This document shows, piece by piece, positions 58,301 to 64,000 of a stretch of DNA of 64,000 bases. Location: NCBI GenBank assembly GCA_037783415.1, contig JAZGTN010000228.1, positions 930,001 through 994,000 of the forward strand, written 5' to 3'. Each line of letters begins with the position of its first letter. The stretch's first letter is position 1. Under the pieces are notes generated by a model. It was not told the origin of the DNA and searched no databases. It saw only the letters and a program-made list of their open reading frames with translations. The stretch is from Leptasterias polaris. Lineage: Eukaryota; Echinodermata; Asteroidea; Forcipulatida; Asteriidae. The translations under genes were made by a program, and so were the position numbers.

Positions 58301-59914
58301 TTTCTAAGTATGTACTAATGTTTAAATTACTTACGGAGAGATTGGAGGGACTCTGGTCCAGTGATCCCACAAGCCCAGAAAACCGGTACATCCCCCTCAT
58401 GAAACTTCACTGGATCCAGGTAAGTCGGCTTCGACAAGTCCTCCACCCCTACAAGCTCTAAAATTATAAAAAATAATATACAAACAATGTAATCCTATAT
58501 ATTGTTTGGTTTTACCAATACACCATCGTGCGTAAAGCACTGTTTCAGTACTTTCCCGAGTCCTATGAAAAGAAATACACAGGCATATTACCTGGATGTG
58601 ATTCGAGCCCACGACCTTTGTCATTCTTAAGCAGATGTCTTACCACTAGACCACCGAGATTGGCACAAAGATTATCAGTGGTTAGATCGGGGTAGCTCTG
58701 TTTGTCTGTGCAATCGTGCACGAGGTATTATGAGTACAAATATTTGTGTAACAATATTTGTTTTTGCCCCTCAAAATTACACAGCTATGGGGCATGACCC
58801 CCCTCTTTTACATGTGGAATGGTCCAGTCTACGATATCAAGAACTTGGACTCCCCATGGGGATTGCACTTTGGACAAAACAGTGAAACAAATGCCATTAC
58901 TTAATGTTACCAGCGCTTTTAAAGTGTTCATGTTCTTCCCTCAGACACATCATTTATGCCTATGCGGTTTACACAAAACAAATAAATAATTATACCCATT
59001 GTGTAGTATACCTGGATTTCCCATGTGCACGGGTGCACCATGTGCAGACGTGAGGGGGTGCGTTGCTCGGAACGCAGTCTGCAACAGCTCTCGAGGTACG
59101 GGCCGCATTGACGTTATCATCTGCGCGCTGAATGGACCAACGGGGTGACACGTGACGTTCAGCTATCAAATCATCAACAAGTGCAGTTTAATTCACAGGT
59201 TAAAAAGTCAATCTTACCATTTAAAGGAATGAAACATTCATGTATAACGTTCATAAACAGGTCTCACATGACAATTACTGTCATGACGTAATTGAAACAA
59301 GTGTAAGTGCTTTCTGGGGGAGCGAGTTAAACGGTAATGTTTTTGTTCCTGGTTTTTGAGCTATTTAATGGTGTTGTACAGGATTGGTAGAGCTGACAAA
59401 TTGTAACAAGCAGTTTCCCCGATTTGTGTGATCAACTAAACATAAAATAACAAATAATTGAAAATTTGGGCTCAATCCGTTTTGCGATCGAGTTAGTAGG
59501 AAAAAGGTGAAAAACCATGCAGTTTTCAGCATGTAAACACAATGTCTGTATTTTTAGTTGTTTAGAATGAATTACATGATCAGTAAGCTTTCAGACTAAA
59601 ATAAAACAGTTAGTCTTTTATCCTACAAATCCTATCTAAAACCTTTAATCAAAGGCAAACCATTCTCGTAATAAGGTTGTAACGTCTTGAGTCAAGACTA
59701 CTTTTGTAGACTCACCCTGAACGCACTGACGTCCGACTTTTGCTCAATGTTACGCACTGGGACGCCGGCAGCCATCAGAGCCTCCTCAAAAGAGAAGCTA
59801 CACCCTTGGTAGAATGTGACGTAGTCACGAAGGATGTCGCGGTAGTCATTCAGGTTCTGTATTGTCTTGGAGATTTTTCCATTTTCAAAGACGTAGTAAG
59901 CTGGCATGTCCGTG
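43307..59914 (-). CDS. D-glutamate cyclase-like gene (DGLUCY family), multi-exon, partial at 5' end
   Basis: Seven minus-strand exons can be joined with GT-AG junctions and fully matching phases: 59716-59914, 59012-59162, 58335-58457, 57250-57468, 56654-56878, 46306-46536 and 44675-44907, about 460 codons in all. A possible last exon is 43307-43399. Vertebrate DGLUCY converts D-glutamate to 5-oxo-D-proline in mitochondria. It has an N-terminal DUF1445-type domain and a C-terminal DUF4392-type domain. The N-terminal half here keeps VTFYQGCSFSFEEAL, PVRNIEQ, GAPVHMGNP and GDVPVFWACGIT. The C-terminal half aligns by order and spacing but has lost several family motifs. The first exon or exons, which would carry the mitochondrial signal, were not found in 59.9-64 kb. 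It could be a diverged paralogue, a gene with a changed role, or a decaying copy. Confidence 0.82.
44675..44907 (-). CDS. DGLUCY-like exon: late DUF4392 region
   Basis: Acceptor CCTAACAG, donor GTATAC. It begins with two bases completing a codon and ends in phase 0. It encodes a piece with GTAGCGGYALAIALYLL and CPIHDRYRRRAIG, matching the family's segment (usual form SNWGGYALACALY, then CxxHxxYLRRAxG). The family's GDGGNExGMGKV motif is replaced by IGNVEDASDMYAR. Confidence 0.85.
44992..45180. mobile_element. TTAA-flanked AGGGACAC element, one end only
   Basis: TTAA then AGGGACACGTTGCCTTCG at 44988-45010, with continuing similarity to 60554-60760 (GGTTGGAAGGATATTTTGAA; TGTGAA near the centre). 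No right end was found, so it is truncated. It lies in an intron of the DGLUCY-like gene. Confidence 0.65.
45330..46030 (-). pseudogene. CR1/L2-like LINE 3' fragment containing a telomere-type array
   Basis: On the minus strand RHAFVSSRLDTSNSLLHGL and KQDHITPILQDLHWLTV (about 46030-45860), then KLMLLTFKDLNGLAPNYL, YGQRSFAYTAPELRNRL (45830-45620), are the C-terminal part of an LINE protein with at least one frameshift. The 3' end (TGTAAAGCGC at about 45340) follows. An array of CCCTAA units interrupts the 3' untranslated part. It lies within an intron of the DGLUCY-like gene. Confidence 0.8.
45409..45463. repeat. Interstitial telomeric repeat (CCCTAA), nine units
   Basis: Nine uninterrupted, identical CCCTAA units, placed between AAAGAATA and GTCATTCT. 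Confidence 0.95.
46034..46195. mobile_element. Short MITE, copy 1 (partner 60181-60340)
   Basis: The ends are imperfect inverted copies (GAGATTCTGTCCCCCATATG on the left; CATATGGGTGACGGAATCTC on the right). TTCAAAAGAGGGCGCTAT and GTTTGTACACAGTT are shared with the copy at 60.2 kb. Confidence 0.72.
46306..46536 (-). CDS. DGLUCY-like exon: middle of DUF4392 region
   Basis: Acceptor TTGCCTTTTCAG, donor GTAGGT; 231 bp, phase 1 in and 1 out. It encodes VLDEAVSVVHYPPEGG ... RYGHLIAIDIGERDGSQ. The family's HLxAIERxGRAxDGxYYN segment is recognisable only as HLIAIDIGERDGSQME, so several conserved residues are changed. Confidence 0.85.
47521..48181. repeat. Two-copy tandem duplication, 330-bp unit
   Basis: GATTGTTCCGCTTTGTTATG recurs at 47521 and 47851, and CCAAGTTGTTTAATTTGTAT in each. 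The units differ at about 5-6% of positions by eye. Confidence 0.9.
48182..49141. repeat. Degenerate GGGACNGRGAAATA repeat field, left of the TIR element, with a LINE end inside
   Basis: 48182-48380 and 48920-49141 consist of short degenerate units such as GGACTGAGAAATAACCCGGG. The second block continues in parallel with 55770-55960 (GTGAATTAAAACAGTTACAA; GCAATTGAATGATGTTT). 48410-48700 (minus) is a LINE 3' fragment: frame text LPQHLRQLEFLSTFKSSLK, 3' tail (AAT)n with TGTAAAGCGC. Confidence 0.7.
49260..51374. mobile_element. Nested 2.1-kb TIR element
   Basis: CACTCTTAAAAATACGTGGT at the left end is matched by its complement at the right (CACGTATTTTTAAGAGTG). 250 bp inside the left end and 100 bp inside the right consist of degenerate GTGGTTAAAA / TTTTGACCAC units. 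The middle is AT-rich with short frames (for example 50689-50913, plus) that I cannot assign. No transposase is seen. Confidence 0.72.
51376..52540. repeat. 193-bp tandem array, about six units
   Basis: CCAAGTCAAACTATAGTGAA recurs at 51398, 51591, 51784, 51977 and 52170 (steps of exactly 193), then after 182 and 174 bp in shortened last units. The first four units are nearly identical. Confidence 0.93.
52541..54320. other. Non-repetitive centre of the 6.6-kb element
   Basis: This is the only part of the element without iterated motifs. It contains a well-formed possible intron on the plus strand (donor GTAAGTG at about 53071, acceptor CCTTTACAG at about 53920), but the flanking possible exons code for nothing recognised. 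Confidence 0.4.
54330..55690. repeat. About 111-bp degenerate tandem array
   Basis: The core TACTGCAGTTAAGACTGCAG recurs at about 54600, 54711, 54931, 55039 and 55148, with spacer text GTGTGGTAAGAATGGGT. Outer units are more degenerate. Confidence 0.85.
55715..56060. repeat. GGGACNGRGAAATA repeat field, right of the TIR element
   Basis: It matches 48290-48380 and 48920-49141; see those. It continues a further 100 bp past the point where the left copy is broken. Confidence 0.7.
56654..56878 (-). CDS. DGLUCY-like exon: start of DUF4392 region
   Basis: Acceptor TTCTCGAAG (the only one giving the right phase), donor GTATGT. It encodes NDDLLKSSLATSHASSVAL, then ATNGCSGVFALAIMLRALGK. The family usually has ETDGPPGA at this place; here it is ATNGCSGV, so the acidic pair is lost. 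The 10.1-kb intron that follows holds the nested repeats. Confidence 0.85.
57250..57468 (-). CDS. DGLUCY-like exon: end of DUF1445 region and linker
   Basis: Acceptor TATTTAAG, donor GTAAGT; 219 bp. It encodes PVAFSDAVGLYITDTPV (family form LAFTHAPGxMFVTD), then WASVTSEAMVQKINKLDGII and DTNSSSG (family form DPGNRG). Both segments align by position, but key H, P and R residues are replaced. Confidence 0.85.
58335..58457 (-). CDS. DGLUCY-like exon: DUF1445 core
   Basis: Acceptor TTTTAG, donor GTAAGT; 123 bp. It encodes VGVEDLSKPTYLDPV and GDVPVFWACGITGPES, the best conserved block of the family. Confidence 0.9.
58520..58665 (-). mobile_element. tRNA-derived SINE in an intron
   Basis: On the minus strand, A-box-like CTAGTGGTAAGACATCTGC and B-box-like GGCTCGAATCAC, with AGTACTTTCCCGAGTCCTAT on the plus strand as in the 29.6-kb copies. 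Confidence 0.7.
59012..59162 (-). CDS. DGLUCY-like exon: DUF1445 core
   Basis: Acceptor ATTTGATAG, donor GTATAC; 151 bp, phase 0 in and 1 out. It encodes CHPVGPFSAQMITSMRPVP and SAHGAPVHMGNP, both family hallmarks. Confidence 0.9.
59716..59914 (-). CDS. DGLUCY-like exon: N-terminal DUF1445 region
   Basis: Acceptor ATGCACAG, donor GTGAGT; 199 bp. It encodes TDMPAYYVFENGK, YVTFYQGCSFSFEEALMAAG and PVRNIEQKSDVSAFR. It begins with one base of a split codon, so at least one more exon lies upstream. In this family that part is about 100 residues plus a mitochondrial presequence. I could not find it to 64000. Confidence 0.88.
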
Positions 59915-60180
59915 CTGTGCATTGTCATAACAAATAAACACAAAACAGTTGTTCAAACTGTTTGTCCGTTTACGTTTTCCTTTCAAAGGCGTGGTCAAAC
60001 TTTGGCCTTGCTTGCAGCTAGCTGAGAAGCTGAATTGCGAAAGACGCGGCTACAATGTGTTCGTATTTATTGTTTATAAAGTTAAAAAGATCATTGAACT
60101 CTTTTTATAGATCATTGGTATCAATTGATTGGTATAGATCAATACAGGCGTGCAAGTGCTGCACGCCGCGCCGGTGTCAA

Positions 60181-60340
60181 AGGGAAATCTGTCGCCCGGA
60201 GTTTTTGTCCCCCATAATATGGGAAATTAACGTGGGCTGAAGGATGATGATTCAAAAGAGGGCGCTATCAAAAGCAGTTTGTACACAGTTCTCCATATGG
60301 GGGGACAGAATCTCCGGGGGAGAGAATCTCCTGCCACACC
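60181..60340. mobile_element. Short MITE, copy 2
   Basis: Partner of 46034-46195, with the same inverted ends (GGAGTTTTTGTCCCCCATAA; GGGGGGACAGAATCTCC) and interior. Confidence 0.72.
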
Positions 60341-60553
60341 GGCATTGCTAGGCCGCTGCCGGCCAAGTGTAAGTTTTAGTACACAAAGACATATAGACAA
60401 ATCGTGGTCCTTTAACTTTATAAAACACGAACACATTGTAGCCGCTTCCTTCGCAATTCAGCTTCTCAGCTAGCTGCAAGCAAGGATGATTAGCATCCAG
60501 AATGAAATCCAGTCTCCATCAGCAACAACTTAAGAACTCACTATAGGGATTTA

Positions 60554-60861
60554 GGGGGCATGTTGCCTCAGGATTGGGCGCTTTGGGCTATATAGAATAG
60601 TTATTGTTGGAAAGACGTTTTAAAACAAGAAAAACAATTATTCTTCACACAATATCCCTGGGGTTTTCTTTTCACTTAGGAAAATAACACGGTACACAAT
60701 TTTGTGAAGTCAAACATCTTGTTCTACAAAATGGCAGACCGTGTTGGTTCATGAAGAAAAAAGAAAACCACACAATTTCGTCTGGATCAGTATATTCTAC
60801 TTGTAAAACACCTGTTCAGCCATATTCACCTAAGCGCCCAATCCGAAGGCAACGTGTCTCT
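60554..60861. mobile_element. TTAA-flanked 308-bp MITE
   Basis: Left end GGGGGCATGTTGCC; right end GGCAACGTGTCTCT followed by TTAA; the left flank is TTTA. GATTGGGCGCTT and AAGCGCCCAATC extend the inverted ends. Related to the truncated copy at 44992. Confidence 0.78.
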
Positions 60862-61515
60862 TTAACCTCAACCACACGCAGCACACAAAATGTTGAGATG
60901 CATCGAAATATATTTTGCATACTAAATCAATGAAGATGAAGATGAAGATGAAGTGTACATTCTGCTACCGAAAGAAAGTATGCAGAAACATCTCTGCTTC
61001 CCACGGGTACGCATTTTACTCCTTGGCAAAGAGAAGCAATTATAGCTAAAAATGTCCTTCTCAGGGACACATTAGCGTCGTGCCAACGAATCAAACCCAC
61101 ACTCAATTGACTCAGTCACCAGAACTTGAGACTGGTGCGCTAGATTGAACAAAATAAATGATCGAGTGAGTGTGTACCGGAACGTTACTATTCGTGTAAG
61201 GTAATTAGGCCATACGGCGTAAACTGTATCTTGTCGTCCCGTTCCGACCCCTGTGGGTCAAAGAAAACTCTGCGGTTTTTAACAGAGAAATTGATGGAGA
61301 TTACGATTCCGAAAGTTCTCCACAAAAACGCCAGTCAAATTCGAGAAATTGTCGACCAAAGATTGCACTAAATTTCGACAGCGATCGAGCACTGTTTGCG
61401 GTTGTGATACGTCGGCTCGTTACATTTTGGTTGGATTACCTACGCACGGACACCATGTGATCTAAATTCGCCAATCACATCCTAGGTCACACGTCATGTG
61501 ACACCCCAAAACAAA
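60862..61515. other. Non-coding stretch
   Basis: A GATGAA microsatellite (about 60930-60955) and otherwise nothing recognised. I searched it on the minus strand for the missing N-terminal DGLUCY exon without success. Confidence 0.4.
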
Positions 61516-61517
61516 CA

Positions 61518-61542
61518 TGGCGGCACCCATGCCTCGCTCGGG
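61518..61542 (+). CDS. Possible first exon of a plus-strand gene
   Basis: ATGGCGGCACCCATGCCTCG in a good start context (AAACATGG) runs into a donor-like GGTGAGA, giving MAAPMPRS plus a split codon. Upstream (61380-61515) are CCAAT and TCATGTGAC-type sites and raised CpG. The downstream gene would lie beyond the window or has not been recognised. Confidence 0.35.
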
Positions 61543-62520
61543 TGAGAAAGACTCCGTGATAAATCCGAAGTGTTTTGTTCACCTAAAATCTGTCAAAGCT
61601 GAGAAAGCACAATATATTTTCAGGGAAGAGTAAAATCATGCACGAGGCCGTGTTCAAGCGCGTCGTCATGAGATGAGATCATGTGTGTGAGATCACGAAA
61701 AACACAGCATCTTTTGATAGTAGGCCCCGTACTCGATATAGGCCTATACAGCATACAGTGCATAAAGGACCTCATGCGCTATTTTTTATTAGAGAACAAG
61801 GACATGCAAAGAAAATAGGACCGTAACGCAGTTAAAATGTTCAATGTAAATAAATGTTAAATAAATAATAAATGTAAATTATAAAAAATGTAGCTTCTCC
61901 CCGTGTCGAGTGAGAATCATGTATTAAGGCAAGCTTGAAGAAATGAGGCGTCATCATAGGGCCTATATACAGTTCTAAAGAGGGACAATTGTTAGGGGCA
62001 GGCCTGTAAAATAAATTATTCTTCTGACCCTTTTTTTTGGGGGGGGGGGGGCGATTTTTAATTTTTTGTTATTTATCTATTTTATTTTATTGTTATCTTT
62101 ATTTATTATTAATATTTTTTTATTTTTTTATTTTTTTGGGGGGGGGGGGGGGGGGGGGGGGGGGGCGAATATGAAAGAAAAGGACATCGGCACTTTATAA
62201 ATTAGCGGCGCCCGTCGACGAGAGGGAGGGGGTGGGGGCGCTAGATTTTTACTTTTTTTGATAATGAAGGCCCATGGAAGGCCCAATTCCAGCCAATTTT
62301 GTAAATTTGTTAGTTTTTGTTTGGGTTTTTTGAGGGCACCATTTTTTTACATTTTGTGTGGACTTTTTCTTCCTTTTTTGATCTTGGTGGGTTTTTTAAT
62401 TATTTATTTATGCCTTTTTATTGATGCTTTTTTATTTATTTATTAATTTTTTTATCAAATGATAAACCATAAGGGAAACTGACTGGGTAAATTTTAAACA
62501 AGTTTGGGTTGAACAAAACA
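61543..62520. other. Non-coding stretch with long guanine runs
   Basis: G runs at about 62038-62052 and 62140-62165, each preceded by T-rich sequence. No gene is seen. Confidence 0.5.
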
Positions 62521-62524
62521 AATG

Positions 62525-62770
62525 TACTAGCTAGGGTGGAATTTGAACCACCGACCTCCGGATTAACGTACCGGCGCTCTACTAACTGAGCTATCTAGAC
62601 CTATGTTGGCCGTCTCCCTATTTTTGTCAATAATTATCCTTGTTGGGGGGTTACCAGTCAGAAGCTATTCAAAAAGTGTAGCCAGGGATCACATCCAAGT
62701 ACGATACAACCTGGGAAGCTGCAGCCAGACATTGAATTCACCACAAGGGAATTTGACTGGGTAATTTTTT
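62525..62770 (-). mobile_element. tRNA-derived SINE (same family as 40925-41225)
   Basis: On the minus strand TAGCTCAGTTAGTAGAGCGC (A box) and GGTTCAAATTCC (B box) are followed by a body shared with the 41-kb copy (AAGTACGATACAACCTGGGA on the plus strand). Confidence 0.78.
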
Positions 62771-63830
62771 AATGATTTTGGGATGAACAAACTTATTATA
62801 CTATGAGCGGCTCACCCCCTATAGTTACGGGCCTGGTAAGGGAAAATCCACAAGAAAGGGGTGTGTATGGGAGGGGGTAGCGGAAAGGAGGGGGGATCAT
62901 GAGAAAAAGGGAGACGGTGTGACTATAGGCACTTTCCTGCCCATTAATCTTTAACGAATTAGCGAGTGTTCCGGCGAGAGACATCGACAGAAAAATGATC
63001 AGAAAAGCGTTGAAACCATCCTATGGATGTTGTTTTCAGTGGGAGACAATGGTCTCCCTCGAAAAGTCAAAAGGCGATAGTTAAACGTACTTTTTCTTTG
63101 ATGTTTGCATGCACCCTCACAGAAAAGGGGGTTATAAGTGGTAGAGGGGAATGTTTTAACTTAATAACACAAACATTTCCCCCTTTTTTTTTTTTTTTAT
63201 ATTTTAATTTGTTATAGTTTACTTTAGGCCTTATGATATTTTTTTTTGCAATAACAGTGATAGGTGTTTTAGGGGAAAAGTATCCTATTAATTAGAAATC
63301 AAATGTCAAAAGAATAAGACAAAAAATTGTCAGTTCCTTAATTTTGTTGACAATAATTGGAGCGACTCATCATTCCATCCTTGTTGTTCAATGACTAGCC
63401 TATACATTTTTTAAACTAAGCTCTTTATTCTTGGCACAAAACTTTGATGGCTAGCCATTCAGTGATGTTAAAAAGACACTATAGTCTAGTTTATTTATTT
63501 TTTATTTATTTATTTTAAATCTTCGGACAAAAGTACATGTATATACATTAAAAAAATTGTCCGGGTCAAGACAAAAGTTTAAAAAACTGTCATCATAGAT
63601 GTGTCAGACCCAATAAAATCCTCTACTACAAAGTTATATACAAAAACCAAAATACAAAATGTGAAGCAAACGTGACTCACTTAAGGAGACAGGATAAAAA
63701 GACAAATAGTTTTTGAGAAATAGGCCTACAGTTTTAAACATGGCTAAACCACACAATTGATGTTGTGGGACGCGACGCAATTTTTTTTTTTATTTTTTTT
63801 TTAAATAAAGGATATAGGCCTATAATATGT
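62771..63830. other. Non-coding stretch, A/T-rich with homopolymers
   Basis: No gene or repeat partner recognised. Confidence 0.4.
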
Positions 63831-63934
63831 TTTACGGCCCACACACCAACGGGGGGAATCGATACGGCGCGCTGCCCATGGTCAATACCGTGTCTCAGCC
63901 GCGCAATTTGATTTGTGTGTGTCGGAAGACTTCA

Positions 63935-63958
63935 GTTCGCACATTGCGCACGCGCATT
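63935..63958. promoter_or_regulatory. NRF1-like site in a CpG-rich edge
   Basis: TTGCGCACGCGCATT at about 63944 fits the palindromic NRF1 consensus. The last 160 bases are CpG-rich compared with the window. This is a candidate promoter element; NRF1 often drives mitochondrial-protein genes. Confidence 0.35.
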
Positions 63959-64000
63959 TTCACAGATTGCGCCCAACAACGTTTTTAGCAAACTTTGCAT

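Overview
This window is eukaryotic, AT-rich, and made mostly of transposable elements and tandem repeats. It holds one recognisable host gene. The organism looks like a deuterostome invertebrate, most likely an echinoderm. The grounds are interspersed CCCTAA telomere-type repeats, DIRS, Penelope-like, CR1/L2 and Ty3 retroelements, tRNA-derived SINEs, and short TTAA-flanked elements starting AGGGACAC that I associate from memory with echinoderm genomes. The phylum is an inference. The presence of spliced exons and the absence of operons are seen directly.

Layout. 1-3.0 kb: two non-LTR retrotransposons head to head; the minus-strand one keeps an unbroken endonuclease frame running off the left edge. 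4.66-9.34 kb: a nearly complete DIRS-type tyrosine-recombinase retrotransposon (Gag-like, RT/RNase H/MT-like, recombinase) with the split inverted repeats and internal complementary region typical of DIRS. It sits inside an older repeat whose uninterrupted paralogue lies at 30.9-32.2 kb. 9.3-14 kb: the rest of that host repeat, a small MITE and two CR1/L2-like LINE pieces. 14.4-26 kb: a diverged direct segmental duplication, a 0.94-kb terminal-inverted-repeat element, an LTR-like block and a 130-bp satellite array with an alternating (dimeric) organisation. 26.9-36.4 kb: TTAA-flanked elements, several SINEs, a Penelope-like remnant with hammerhead-like motifs, an exact 276-bp duplication and another LINE end. 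36.4-42.5 kb: mostly non-coding, with a Ty3 integrase tail plus 3' LTR, a folded-back SINE pair and a 55-bp near-perfect palindrome.

43.1-59.9 kb (minus strand): a host gene related to vertebrate DGLUCY (mitochondrial D-glutamate cyclase). Seven exons with matching splice phases encode an N-terminal DUF1445-like domain and a C-terminal DUF4392-like domain; a possible last exon follows. The N-terminal domain keeps its hallmark motifs. The C-terminal domain has lost most of the family's glycine/acid motifs, which suggests a divergent paralogue or a decaying gene. The first exon or exons are not found. Its 10-kb intron (46.5-56.7 kb) carries a nested pile of repeat elements whose interiors are built from iterated short motifs related to their own ends.

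60-64 kb: small MITEs, SINEs, guanine runs, a possible plus-strand first exon at 61.5 kb, and a CpG-rich right edge with an NRF1-like site. Coordinates of repeats and element ends were read by eye and may be off by a few bases.
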